From Mycolicibacterium gilvum (GTDB taxonomy: Bacteria; Actinomycetota; Actinomycetes; Mycobacteriales; Mycobacteriaceae): a DNA stretch of 64,000 nt. Position numbers and translations under genes: made by a program. This document shows, in pieces, positions 1 through 7,470 of the stretch (the first letter of the stretch is position 1; every line of letters starts with the position of its first letter). The DNA lies in the NCBI RefSeq assembly GCF_900454025.1, contig NZ_UGQM01000001.1:186001-250000 (forward strand), read 5' to 3'. The notes under the pieces are model-generated. The model did not search any database. It was given only the letters and a program-made list of their open reading frames with translations, and was not told the origin of the DNA.

Positions 1-495
1 CACCGCGTCGATCACCAGCAGGTCCCGCCGTCCCGAGGTCGGGTCGGCGGTGAAGACCACGCCCGCGGCGCGGGCGTCGACCATCTGCTGGACCACCAGG
101 TGCATCCTGGCGGCTGCACCGCCGTCCTGGTAGGCCGCTGCGCGCTCGGAACCGGCTGAGCGGACACACTTCTCGACGGCCGCGGTCAGCTCGTCGACAG
201 AACCGACACCCAGCACCGTGTCGTACTGGCCGGCGAACGAGTGCTCGGCGCCGTCTTCTCCTGCGGCCGACGAGCGTACCGCGACCGGGGTCTGACCGGC
301 GGCGCGCATACGCGAAAACCGTTCTGTCACCGCGTCACCGAGCGAGGTGCCGGAGGCGTCAGCGATCACGAACCCCGGAGGAACCGGCAACCCGAGTCGC
401 GTCAGCTCGGCGAGTCCCAGCGCCTTGCCGCCGAAGCTGTCGTCGAGGACGTCGGCGAGATCGACGATCCGTGAACTTGCGTCAAACACCGGCAT
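1..495 (-). CDS. PEP synthase / rifampin phosphotransferase-type ATP-binding domain protein (N-terminal part only)
   Basis: The visible 165 residues are the N-terminal nucleotide-binding domain of the pyruvate phosphate dikinase/PEP synthase superfamily. Recognisable pieces are FGGKALGLAELTRLGLPVPPG near the start, the motif VRSSAAGEDG, then SFAGQYDTVL, and VVQQMVDARAAGVVFTADP near the cut edge. The start ATG (493-495) is 21 bp from the divergent TetR gene, which may regulate it. PEP synthases and rifampin phosphotransferases share this ATP-grasp-like domain, and the swivelling His domain and the substrate domain that would separate them lie outside the window. The presence of arr 1.5 kb away makes the rifamycin option worth keeping open, but this is inference only. 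Confidence 0.85.
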   Translation of the reverse strand, partial: MPVFDASSRIVDLADVLDDSFGGKALGLAELTRLGLPVPPGFVIADASGTSLGDAVTERFSRMRAAGQTPVAVRSSAAGEDGAEHSFAGQYDTVLGVGSVDELTAAVEKCVRSAGSERAAAYQDGGAAARMHLVVQQMVDARAAGVVFTADPTSGRRDLLVIDAV

Positions 496-516
496 AACGT
501 TACACCTGTCACGTAT
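495..516. promoter_or_regulatory. Compact divergent promoter with TAACGTTA palindrome
   Basis: Only 21 bp separate the two divergent start codons. The 8-bp palindrome TAACGTTA (495-502) touches the ATG of the leftward gene. Both genes must share overlapping control sequence, so autoregulation by the adjacent TetR protein is plausible. No clear -35 elements were identified. Confidence 0.3.
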
Positions 517-1098
517 ATGAGCAGCGACAATGGACGGCCCCGGGACACGCGGATCGACTCCGCGGTACTCGATGCTGCCGCCGAGCTGCTGTTGGCGGTG
601 GGTTATGCGGATCTGACGGTCGCCGCGATCGCCGAGCGGGCGAACACGTCGCGGCCCGCGGTGTACCGGCGCTGGCCGAGCAAGGCCCACCTCGTGCACG
701 AGGCGGTGTTCCGCGAAGCGGACACCTCCCGGGTGCCGGTGACGGGTGATCTGGGCCGGGACCTGCACAGCATCGTCGCGCGCACCGCAGCGCTGCTGAC
801 CTCCCCGCTCGCCCGCCTCGCGGTCCCCGGGCTGATCGGGGAGGCGGCCTCGGACCCGTCGTTGAACCAGCGGGTGCTGGACCGGTTCGCCGGCAGCGGC
901 TGGAGCGGTCTGGACGCCTACCTCGCCGATGCCGCCGCGCGCGGGGAGTTGCGCGCGGGTTTCGACGCCGCGGCCCTGCTGGAGGTGGTGATCGGGTCGG
1001 CGCTGGCCGCGGTCCTGGTGCGGGGACCCGACGGACTGACCGATACGTGGGTTTCCGACACCACCGCGATCCTGCTCGACGGCGTGCGCGCGCGCTGA
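517..1098 (+). CDS. TetR/AcrR family transcriptional regulator
   Basis: This is a 193-residue TetR repressor. The N-terminal helix-turn-helix is visible at about residues 30-60 (ADLTVAAIAERANTSRPAVY then RRWPSKAHLVHEAVF). The C-terminal half is a helical ligand-binding domain ending in a hydrophobic LLEVVIGSALAAVL helix typical of the TetR_C dimer interface. It is divergent from the PEP-utilising gene with almost no spacer, so it most likely controls that gene and itself. The ligand cannot be deduced. The ATG start at 517 is the first in frame. Confidence 0.88.
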   Translation: MSSDNGRPRDTRIDSAVLDAAAELLLAVGYADLTVAAIAERANTSRPAVYRRWPSKAHLVHEAVFREADTSRVPVTGDLGRDLHSIVARTAALLTSPLARLAVPGLIGEAASDPSLNQRVLDRFAGSGWSGLDAYLADAAARGELRAGFDAAALLEVVIGSALAAVLVRGPDGLTDTWVSDTTAILLDGVRAR

Positions 1099-1182
1099 GG
1101 TCCCGGCGGAATCAATCCGCTGCGTCCCGGGTTTCAGCAGACATCCGGGTTTCCGGTGACGAGCAGGAAAGAGGCGAGGGCC

Positions 1183-1416
1183 GTGAAGAAGATCGGATTG
1201 CTCAGTGTGGTCGCAGGAGCGTTGTCGGCGGCCGTGATCGGCTTCGCCGGAGCGGCGCAGGCCGACGGCACCGGTCCGGCGTTCGGCGGGCAGGGCGACG
1301 GAAACGGTTACGGTTGGGGCGATTACGGCTACGGCCGCGACAGCAACAACCCCTGGCTGAACCAGCTCTACCCCCAGGTGAAGGTGCCGAAGGTCGACAC
1401 GCGGGTGCGCAACTGA
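1183..1416 (+). CDS. Small secreted Gly/Tyr/Asp-rich protein
   Basis: This 77-residue protein has a clean Sec signal peptide (KKIGLLSVVAGALSAAVIGF, cleavage after AAQA at about residue 27). The mature peptide of about 50 residues is rich in Gly, Tyr, Asp and Asn (GQGDGNGYGWGDYGYGRDSN). The GTG at 1183 is preferred over an upstream GTG at 1156 because a GAGGCGAGGG ribosome-binding stretch lies just before it and the signal peptide then begins with Lys-Lys. The composition suggests a disordered exported peptide. The function is unknown and I recognise no family beyond short mycobacterial secreted proteins. Confidence 0.65.
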   Translation: MKKIGLLSVVAGALSAAVIGFAGAAQADGTGPAFGGQGDGNGYGWGDYGYGRDSNNPWLNQLYPQVKVPKVDTRVRN

Positions 1417-1460
1417 GGCCGGGCGCTAACACCTGTGCTCGACTCTCCGATATCCCGGGC

Positions 1461-1898
1461 ATGACAGCGATCCGGGCGGTGGGCACGCTTGCCGTTTCAC
1501 TCGGCGTGGCATGGGCGGGAGTTCCCACCGCACACGCTGACACATTTGCCCAACTCGCACCCGTTCCGGTGCAGCCGTCCCCGGCATGCGGCGGCACCGT
1601 GCGGGCCGAGGCGATGGTGGCGCCGGTGCAGACCGAGGACCGGGTCGAGAACGGCGTGCGGGTGACGATCAACTACGACGCCGGAATCTATGACGGGTCG
1701 TGTGCGCTGACCGTGACCGCCGCGTGGACCAACCTCGACACCGGACGTGCCGGAAGCGGTGACATCACCGCGGTGTCGACCATCGACGGGCACTACGGCT
1801 TCATCGGTTACGCCAACACGATGTTCGTGACGGGTGAGGAAGACGTCGTGGTGACGCTCAGCTCGCACCCGGACGCCCAGCTGCGGGTGACCGCCTGA
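1461..1898 (+). CDS. Secreted hypothetical protein with one conserved-looking cysteine pair
   Basis: This is a 145-residue exported protein. The signal peptide begins TAIRAVGTLAVSLGVAWAG, with cleavage predicted after AHA at about residue 28. The mature part has two cysteines (PACGGTV and GSCALTV) that probably form a disulphide, and alternating beta-like stretches (VRVTINYDAG, DVVVTLSSH) suggesting a small beta-sandwich. It lies 44 bp downstream of the Gly/Tyr-rich secreted gene in the same direction. Similar secreted proteins are common in mycobacteria but I cannot assign a function. Confidence 0.7.
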   Translation: MTAIRAVGTLAVSLGVAWAGVPTAHADTFAQLAPVPVQPSPACGGTVRAEAMVAPVQTEDRVENGVRVTINYDAGIYDGSCALTVTAAWTNLDTGRAGSGDITAVSTIDGHYGFIGYANTMFVTGEEDVVVTLSSHPDAQLRVTA

Positions 1899-1932
1899 AC
1901 CGGTCTGTCCCACTCTCACTGTAGGCCGGGAA

Positions 1933-1970
1933 GGGGGTCTTGCGGCAATACCCCCCTGGTGCGGCACAAT
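1933..1970 (+). promoter_or_regulatory. Candidate arr promoter with GGGGGT/ACCCCC inverted repeat
   Basis: A TTGCGG -35-like element (1940-1945) and a CACAAT -10-like element (1965-1970) are separated by 19 bp upstream of arr. They overlap an inverted repeat, GGGGGT (1933-1938) and ACCCCC (1950-1955). In M. smegmatis arr is known to be inducible through WhiB7. I did not find a clear AT-rich WhiB7 box here, so that link is untested. Confidence 0.3.
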
Positions 1971-2007
1971 CGCGCGGTCCGAATGAGCCGGCGAACAGGG
2001 AGTGGTT

Positions 2008-2436
2008 ATGGTGCAGCGGCCGAAGCCTTTTGAAGTCCACGCCTCAGGGGCGTATCTGCACGGCACCAAAGCTCAACTGGCTGTGGGCGATTACTTGATG
2101 CCCGGGTACCGGTCCAACTACGACGACCGGCGGGTGATGAATCACGTCTACATCACCCAGACCCTGGACGCCGCGGTGTGGGGAGCCGAGTTGGCCGCCG
2201 GCGAAGGCCGAGGCCGCATCTACATCGTGGAACCGCAGGGACCCTTCGAGGACGACCCGAACGTGACCGACAAGAAGCTGCCCGGCAACCCGACGCGGTC
2301 ATTCCGCACCCGCGAACCGGTCCTGGTCGTCGGCGAGATCACCGACTGGGAAGGGCATTCCGACGAACAGTTGCAGACCATGCGGGACAACCTGGCAGAA
2401 CTGCGGCGCCGGGGGCTCGACGTCATCTACGACTAG
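2008..2436 (+). CDS. arr: Rifampin ADP-ribosyltransferase
   Basis: This 142-residue protein is a full-length Arr, which transfers ADP-ribose from NAD+ to the C23 hydroxyl of rifamycins and so inactivates them. Nearly the whole sequence matches the family signature: KPFEVHASGAYLHGTKAQL, MNHVYITQTLDAAVWGAELA, GEGRGRIYIVEPQGPFEDDP, NVTDKKLPGNPTRSFRTREP and a C-terminal LRRRGLDVIYD. The ATG at 2008 follows an AGGGAG box, and a GTG at 2002 is also possible. Chromosomal arr is typical of rapid-growing mycobacteria and absent from M. tuberculosis. It appears to be monocistronic, facing a convergent nitroreductase only 5 bp away. Confidence 0.97.
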   Translation: MVQRPKPFEVHASGAYLHGTKAQLAVGDYLMPGYRSNYDDRRVMNHVYITQTLDAAVWGAELAAGEGRGRIYIVEPQGPFEDDPNVTDKKLPGNPTRSFRTREPVLVVGEITDWEGHSDEQLQTMRDNLAELRRRGLDVIYD

Positions 2437-2441
2437 AGACC

Positions 2442-3257
2442 TCAGAGGTCGAACGTCGTCGTCTCGGCGACCGACCGGCGCGACACCGGCGGGAGCGGAT
2501 CGCCGACCGACTGCGGCCCGAGCCGGATCAGTGCCTGCGGAACCGCCTGCCCGTCGAAGAGCTCGCACGACAGCATCAGGCGGTCGCGGGCCTCGCGCAG
2601 CGCCTCGGTGAGCGGGCATGTGACGAGCCCGAGCGCCGCCGCCGACAGCGTGACCGCGCTGAGCGCTTCCCCCGCGCGCAACCGCATCGCCTCGGTGTCG
2701 GTGTCGGTCGCCAGCACGAGCATCGCGGCGTCATCACCGGGGTGGCCCGGCGACCCGTCGCCGTAGCGCAGCGCGACGGTGTCCCCGTCCCGGGCCCACC
2801 GCGCCGACGGCACCACCGTCAGCCTGACCCCGAAACGTTCCGCACGCAGCATCAGCAGTTCGATCGTGCCCGCGTCCAGGTCGCCTCGGAAGGGTCGGCG
2901 ATCGGCCCGTCGACGCGATATCGCCTCGACCAGTTCCAGGCTCCCGCCTCCCGGGGGTGCGGGTTCGAGTTCGACCGTCGCCAGCACGTCGTGGTCGGGG
3001 AAGCGGTGGATGCGGCTCGACCAGCCCTGCGCCGCCAGCGCGACCGCGCAGTGGTGCAGGACCGCGCCGCAACTGAGGACGACGTCGCGCCGGTCGTGGT
3101 CGGAGTCCCCGAGGCGCCGGGTCCAGTCGGCGAACAGCATGACCCCGCGATCATCGACGAGCCAACGCCACGGCTGTGCGTTGCGGGCCGACGGGGCGTG
3201 TGCGGCGAGGTCCAGTACGCGCTCCAGAGCGGGCGCGTCGGGAAATGCCGTGGGCAT
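2442..3257 (-). CDS. Acg-like nitroreductase family protein
   Basis: This 271-residue protein resembles the mycobacterial Acg family (Rv2032, Rv3127, Rv3131), which are FMN-binding nitroreductase-fold proteins linked to dormancy. Visible features are the FMN-pocket segment AAHAPSARNAQPWRWL at about residues 17-33 and a C-terminal PPVSRRSVAETTTF typical of the family. At 271 residues it is shorter than the usual 320-340. These proteins often lack ordinary nitroreductase activity and may sequester flavin. No dormancy-type palindrome was recognised upstream. Confidence 0.8.
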   Translation of the reverse strand: MPTAFPDAPALERVLDLAAHAPSARNAQPWRWLVDDRGVMLFADWTRRLGDSDHDRRDVVLSCGAVLHHCAVALAAQGWSSRIHRFPDHDVLATVELEPAPPGGGSLELVEAISRRRADRRPFRGDLDAGTIELLMLRAERFGVRLTVVPSARWARDGDTVALRYGDGSPGHPGDDAAMLVLATDTDTEAMRLRAGEALSAVTLSAAALGLVTCPLTEALREARDRLMLSCELFDGQAVPQALIRLGPQSVGDPLPPVSRRSVAETTTFDL

Positions 3258-3297
3258 ACCGCGATTGTAGGAGAGACGTGGGAAAGCCCTGGTCGGC

Positions 3298-3993
3298 TCA
3301 GCCCCAGGTGCTCAGGCCCCACAACGACATGACCGGCGCCACCAGCGACGCGTGCACGATGCGGCCGAACGCATCGTCACTGTGCGCGAACAGGATTCCG
3401 ACCGCCGCGACCGTCCCGTCTGGTTGGCGCGCGTACACCGGCGCGCCGGAGTCTCCGAGATCGTCCCAGGCGCGGAAGGACACCTGGTTGTCGGTGACCG
3501 ACGTGACGGGCCCGCACGACAGCCCCGTGCGTGCGCCGGACTTGCACAGCTCGGGTTGTTCCCGCCGCACGTCGTCGCCGGACATCACCCGGGACACCCG
3601 CATGCCGTCGACCTGGTCGACCAGCGGGACCGAGCTGCCCGCCAGATCCACCAGACCGACGTCGCGGACGCCCGGCAGCACCTCCCACCGCACGTAGCGG
3701 CCGACCACCCGGTCGCCGGTCGGGGTGCGCTGCAGCACCGTGTCGTTGAGCGGGTCACGGTCGCAGTGGCCCGCGGTGAGCATGCCCGGGCTTCCGCCCG
3801 GGGTGCGCACGGTGAAACCGGCGGTGCACTGGTACGGCAGGCCGTTGCCGGCGAGGGTGGTGCTCACCAGGTGCGCCCCCGGGCTGGCCACGGGATACTC
3901 GCCGAAGGCGTGCGCAACGGGTGCCTGTGTGAAGGTCAGCGCGGCGAGAGCAGCCGCGGCGGTGCCGCCGACGGTCTTGAGTAGGTTTCGCAT
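3298..3993 (-). CDS. Secreted chymotrypsin-like (S1) serine protease
   Basis: This 231-residue protein has a Sec signal peptide (RNLLKTVGGTAAAALAALTF, cleavage after AHA). The S1 catalytic triad is complete: His in LTAGHCDRD, Asp in VRDVGLVDLAG and Ser in LGDSGAPVYA. Cysteines in the pattern of small secreted actinobacterial S1 proteases (QCTAGF, GHCDRD, ELCKSG, LSCGPV) probably form two disulphides. The ATG at 3993 puts the signal peptide at the N-terminus. Longer in-frame starts up to 4098 would add an Arg-rich extension and are less likely. Substrate is unknown and it would act outside the membrane. Confidence 0.82.
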   Translation of the reverse strand: MRNLLKTVGGTAAAALAALTFTQAPVAHAFGEYPVASPGAHLVSTTLAGNGLPYQCTAGFTVRTPGGSPGMLTAGHCDRDPLNDTVLQRTPTGDRVVGRYVRWEVLPGVRDVGLVDLAGSSVPLVDQVDGMRVSRVMSGDDVRREQPELCKSGARTGLSCGPVTSVTDNQVSFRAWDDLGDSGAPVYARQPDGTVAAVGILFAHSDDAFGRIVHASLVAPVMSLWGLSTWG

Positions 3994-4134
3994 CACCCTG
4001 CTGCGTACCCACTTCCGGCGACCGATGGTGCGGTGTGACGGTTCTCGCACCGCCCCAGTCTGCGGGACCCGGCGCTGCCCGGCTGTGTTTTTACCCAAAT
4101 CGGTAATTGCCGCTGGCGCAACAGTATTGGCGCG

Positions 4135-4569
4135 CTACAGCCAGGCGGGCATCACTTCGATCGGGTTCACCCGCATGCCGTGCCGACCGATGTCGTAGCT
4201 GACCAGTATCCGGAGATCCTCGGTCTTGACCGTCCACCCGTTGAGCTTGCTGATCTGGCCCGGTCCCAGCACGAGGTCGGCGGACGGGTCACCCGGCACC
4301 GTCCCCGAGATGTAGTACTGCTCACCGGTCGCGAGCAGCACCGCGAGAGGCTTGCCCTTCGGCGAGATCTGGAAGGGCGCGCCGTCGGTCCTGCCGCACA
4401 CCGTCGCGGGGCGCCCACGTCCCTCGTAGTCGGCGCTGAGCAGGCACCGGATCTGACCGTCGAGCACCCGGATCGTCCGATCCGGGGGAGTCGCGGAGGC
4501 GAGCGGTAGGACCGAGACCGCCCCCATGACGGCCATTGCGGCCGATGTCGCGGCAACCACACGAAGCAT
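4135..4569 (-). CDS. Secreted hypothetical protein
   Basis: This 144-residue protein begins with a signal peptide (RVVAATSAAMAVMGAVSVLP, cleavage near ASA at residue 26). The mature part holds two cysteines (IRCLLSADY and TVCGRTDG) and beta-rich segments. The pattern resembles small mycobacterial exported proteins of unknown role. It lies downstream of ilvD on the same strand but 114 bp away, with its own palindrome-bearing upstream region, so it is probably a separate unit. Confidence 0.75.
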   Translation of the reverse strand: MLRVVAATSAAMAVMGAVSVLPLASATPPDRTIRVLDGQIRCLLSADYEGRGRPATVCGRTDGAPFQISPKGKPLAVLLATGEQYYISGTVPGDPSADLVLGPGQISKLNGWTVKTEDLRILVSYDIGRHGMRVNPIEVMPAWL

Positions 4570-4584
4570 GTTGTCTCCACCCGG

Positions 4585-4600
4585 AGTGACCAGTCACTGG
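4585..4600. promoter_or_regulatory. Nested palindrome upstream of secreted-protein gene
   Basis: AGTGAC (4585-4590) and GTCACT (4593-4598) form an inverted repeat with a 2-bp centre. A second overlapping palindrome, CCAGT-C-ACTGG, occupies 4590-4600. It sits 16-31 bp upstream of the leftward ATG at 4569, a suitable place for a repressor. No regulator is identified. Confidence 0.3.
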
Positions 4601-4683
4601 CATCGCGATGCTCTCATGTCCAGAAGTCACACACGCGTGAATCGGCGGTAAACATGACCGGTTGCCGCCATCGACCCCCGGCG

Positions 4684-6417
4684 CTAACTGCAGACCGCGC
4701 CGACCGCCGCCGAACCCACCAGCTTCGTGTACTTGGCGAGCACCCCCGTCGTGTAGACCGGCGGCAGCGGTTCGAAGCCCGCCTTGCGCGATTCGAACTC
4801 GGCCTCGTCGACGAGGATGTCCAGCGTGCCGTTGGCGACGTCCAACCGGATCCTGTCCCCGTCACGCACGAATGCGATCGGTCCGCCGTCGACGGCCTCC
4901 GGCGCGATGTGCCCGACGCACAGACCCGTCGTCCCGCCCGAGAACCGTCCGTCGGTCATCAGCAGCACGTCCTTGCCCAGCCCGGCGCCCTTGATCGCAC
5001 CGGTGATCGCCAGCATCTCGCGCATCCCCGGGCCGCCCTTGGGGCCCTCGTAACGGATGACGACGACGTCGCCGTGGGTGATCGTGCCGTCCTCCAGCGC
5101 GTCGAGCGCCGCCCGTTCGCGCTCGAAAACCCGTGCGGTGCCCTCGAACACGTCGGAGTCGAAGCCGGCCGACTTGACCACCGCGCCCTCGGGGGCCAGC
5201 GATCCGTGCAGGATCGTGATGCCGCCGGTCGGGTGGATCGGGTTGTTCATCGCCCGCAGCACCTTGCCGTCGGGGTCCGGCGGCTCGATGTGGGCCAGGT
5301 TCTCGGCCATCGTCTGACCGGTCACCGTGAGGCAGTCCCCGTGCAGCAGTCCGGCGTCGAGCAGTGCCCGCATCACCACCGGCACGCCGCCGATCTCGTC
5401 GACGTGCTTCATCACGTACGCGCCGAACGGCTTCACATCCGCCAGGTGCGGCACCTTCTGCCCGATCCGGGTGAAGTCCGCCAGCGTCAGCTCGACCTGC
5501 GCCTCCCACGCGATGGCCAGCAGATGCAGCACCGCGTTGGTGGAACCGCCGAAGGCCATCACGACGGCGATCGCGTTCTCGAAGGCCTCCTTGGTCAGGA
5601 TGTCGCGGGCGGTGATGCCGCGACGCAGCATCTCGACCACCGCCTCGCCGGAGCGGCGCGCGAAGTCGTCGCGCCGCTTGTCGATCGCCACCGGAGACGC
5701 GCTGCCCGGCAGCGACATGCCGAGCGCCTCGGCGGCCGAGGCCATGGTGTTGGCGGTGTACATGCCACCGCAGGCGCCCTCACCGGGGCAGATGGCCCGC
5801 TCGATGATGTCGACGTCCTCCCGCGACATCAGCCCGCGCGCACACGCACCGACCGCCTCGAAGGCGTCGATGATCGTGACTTCCTTCTCGCTTCCGTCGG
5901 TGAGCTTCGCGACGCCCGGCATGATCGAGCCGTTGTAGAAGAACACGCTCGCCAGATCGAGGCGGGCCGCGGCCATCAGCATGCCGGGGATCGACTTGTC
6001 GCAGCCGGCCAGCAACACCGTGCCGTCGAGGCGTTCGGCCTGCACCACGGTCTCGACGCTGTCGGCGATGACCTCGCGGGACACCAGCGAGAAGTGCATG
6101 CCCTCGTGGCCCATCGAGATGCCGTCGGAGACGGAGATCGTGCCGAACTCCAGCGGGTAACCCCCGGCCTCGTGCACACCGCCCTTGACCGCCTGGGCCA
6201 GCCGCTGCAACGACATGTTGCACGGCGTGATCTCGTTCCACGACGAGCCGACCCCGATCTGGGGCTTGACCCAGTCGTCGTCGGTCATGCCGACCGCGCG
6301 CAGCATGCCGCGCGCGGCGGTGCGCTCGAGCCCGTCGGTCACGTCGCGGCTGCGGGGTTTGATGTCGACCGATGAGCCGCTTGCGCGAAGAGAATGCGAG
6401 CGTGAGTCTGAGGGCAT
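4684..6417 (-). CDS. ilvD: Dihydroxy-acid dehydratase
   Basis: This 577-residue enzyme dehydrates 2,3-dihydroxy-isovalerate and -methylvalerate to 2-oxo acids, the third step of valine and isoleucine synthesis, and needs an Fe-S cluster and Mg2+. The conserved segments are [20 protein letters not shown] near the N-terminus, the cluster cysteines in [18 protein letters not shown] and [16 protein letters not shown], and the C-terminal [19 protein letters not shown]. The sequence is very close to M. tuberculosis IlvD (Rv0189c). The ATG at 6417 is chosen because a CATAAT -10 box ends 7 bp upstream, giving a leaderless start. An upstream in-frame start at 6453 would place that promoter inside the gene. 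Confidence 0.97.
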   Translation of the reverse strand: MPSDSRSHSLRASGSSVDIKPRSRDVTDGLERTAARGMLRAVGMTDDDWVKPQIGVGSSWNEITPCNMSLQRLAQAVKGGVHEAGGYPLEFGTISVSDGISMGHEGMHFSLVSREVIADSVETVVQAERLDGTVLLAGCDKSIPGMLMAAARLDLASVFFYNGSIMPGVAKLTDGSEKEVTIIDAFEAVGACARGLMSREDVDIIERAICPGEGACGGMYTANTMASAAEALGMSLPGSASPVAIDKRRDDFARRSGEAVVEMLRRGITARDILTKEAFENAIAVVMAFGGSTNAVLHLLAIAWEAQVELTLADFTRIGQKVPHLADVKPFGAYVMKHVDEIGGVPVVMRALLDAGLLHGDCLTVTGQTMAENLAHIEPPDPDGKVLRAMNNPIHPTGGITILHGSLAPEGAVVKSAGFDSDVFEGTARVFERERAALDALEDGTITHGDVVVIRYEGPKGGPGMREMLAITGAIKGAGLGKDVLLMTDGRFSGGTTGLCVGHIAPEAVDGGPIAFVRDGDRIRLDVANGTLDILVDEAEFESRKAGFEPLPPVYTTGVLAKYTKLVGSAAVGAVCS

Positions 6418-6423
6418 GGGGTG

Positions 6424-6429
6424 ATTATG
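6424..6429 (-). promoter_or_regulatory. ilvD -10 element (leaderless start)
   Basis: On the minus strand CATAAT (6429-6424) is followed after six bases by the ilvD ATG. This matches the mycobacterial TANNNT -10 class except at the first position, and the spacing predicts transcription starting at or next to the A of the start codon. Confidence 0.45.
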
Positions 6430-6462
6430 CGCCCGTCGATTCGTCGGCCACATCTCGGTCGA

Positions 6463-6487
6463 TACCCCCGAGGGGTACTAGTACGCT
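6463..6487 (+). promoter_or_regulatory. RicR/CsoR-type copper operator overlapping a leaderless promoter
   Basis: TACCCC (6463-6468) and GGGGTA (6472-6477) form a 15-bp inverted repeat that fits the TACCC-N5-GGGTA motif reported for the mycobacterial copper repressor RicR. A TACGCT -10 hexamer (6482-6487) follows 4 bp later and the lipoprotein ATG is at 6494, seven bases on, so the operator fills the -10/-35 spacer of a leaderless promoter. Bound repressor should block RNA polymerase directly. The gene for the repressor is the second gene of the operon, so autoregulation is expected. Confidence 0.75.
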
Positions 6488-6493
6488 GGCCGC

Positions 6494-7117
6494 ATGACGT
6501 CGCTCCTCCTGCGCCTGTTCGCCGTGCTCGCAGTCCTGGCGCTGGCGACGGGCTGCGGCGGTGGCGGTGACGAGGTCTCCGGCGACGGTTCGACCGGACC
6601 CCAGATCCCCGAGTCGCCCGTCATCACCGGGAACCCGGCCGGCTACAACGCCGCCGACATCACGTTCGCGTCGACGATGGTCAAGCACCATCAGCAGGGG
6701 ATCGAGCTCGCGAAACTCGTCTCGGCGCGCTCGGGGAACCAGCAGCTGACCGCGCTCGCCGACCAGATCGTCGCGATCCAGCAGCCCGAGATCAACATCC
6801 TCAACGTGTTCCTGGTGCAGTGGGACGAGAACCCGGACATCCGCACCGGGCCGGGAGGCGACGAGCCTCGCGACCAGTCCGTCCCGGGAACCGTCGACGA
6901 CGCGACCGTCGCCCGGCTCGAGTCGCTGCAAGGGCCGCAGTTCGACACACTGTGGCTGGAAACGATGCTCGGCCACCACCAGGGCGGTGTCGACATCGCC
7001 ACCCGCGAGATCGACAACGGCGCCAACGTCGACGCCGTCTCGGTGGCGAAGTCCATCGTGGCGGGCCTGAATCCTCAGATGAGCGTGATGAGACAGATGC
7101 TGGAGGGGATGCCGTGA
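6494..7117 (+). CDS. DUF305 lipoprotein, probable copper-responsive
   Basis: This is a 207-residue DUF305 protein. The N-terminus is a lipoprotein signal with lipobox LATGC (Cys near residue 20), so it should be anchored on the outer face of the membrane. Two His-rich DUF305 helices are visible: STMVKHHQQGIELAKL and TMLGHHQGGVDIATREI, which fold as a ferritin-like four-helix bundle and could bind metal. It lies under the RicR-type operator and overlaps the ricR homologue by 4 bp (GTGA), so a periplasmic copper-handling role is a reasonable inference. Other DUF305 proteins occur next to copper systems in actinobacteria. Confidence 0.88.
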   Translation: MTSLLLRLFAVLAVLALATGCGGGGDEVSGDGSTGPQIPESPVITGNPAGYNAADITFASTMVKHHQQGIELAKLVSARSGNQQLTALADQIVAIQQPEINILNVFLVQWDENPDIRTGPGGDEPRDQSVPGTVDDATVARLESLQGPQFDTLWLETMLGHHQGGVDIATREIDNGANVDAVSVAKSIVAGLNPQMSVMRQMLEGMP

Positions 7118-7428
7118 GCGACGACTCGACCACACCGCCCGACGAGACCCATGGCTACTCCGCGCAGAAGGAGAACTACGCCAAACGACTGCGGCGTATC
7201 GAAGGCCAGGTGCGGGGCATCGCGAAGATGATCGACGAGGACAAGTACTGCATCGACGTCCTCACCCAGATCAGCGCGGTGAACAGCGCGCTGCAATCCG
7301 TCGCCCTCGGGCTGCTCGACGAGCATCTCGGGCACTGCGTCAGCCATGCCGTCGCCGCGGGCGGCGCCGACGCGGACGCGAAACTCGCGGAGGCCTCCGC
7401 GGCGATCGCCCGCCTCGTCCGCTCCTGA
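7114..7428 (+). CDS. ricR: Copper-sensing transcriptional repressor, CsoR/RicR family
   Basis: This 104-residue all-helical repressor has the CsoR-family Cu(I) site: Cys46 (EDKYCIDVL), His71 and Cys75 (LDEHLGHCVSH). The core KRLRRIEGQVRGIAKMIDED is the family's conserved DNA-contact helix. It is nearly identical to M. tuberculosis RicR (Rv0190), which also lies next to ilvD. The GTG start overlaps the stop of the DUF305 gene, so the two are translationally coupled. Copper binding is expected to release the protein from its operator at 6463-6477 and from distant regulon promoters. Confidence 0.93.
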   Translation: MSDDSTTPPDETHGYSAQKENYAKRLRRIEGQVRGIAKMIDEDKYCIDVLTQISAVNSALQSVALGLLDEHLGHCVSHAVAAGGADADAKLAEASAAIARLVRS

Positions 7429-7470
7429 CACGGGTGTCTAGCCGCAGGCGATCGCGGCAATACGGGACGG

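Noticed and set aside
4654..6375. A 573-codon open frame opposite ilvD
   Set aside because: IlvD is unambiguous on the other strand. The antisense product is rich in His, Arg, Asp and Gly, as expected of a frame shadow.
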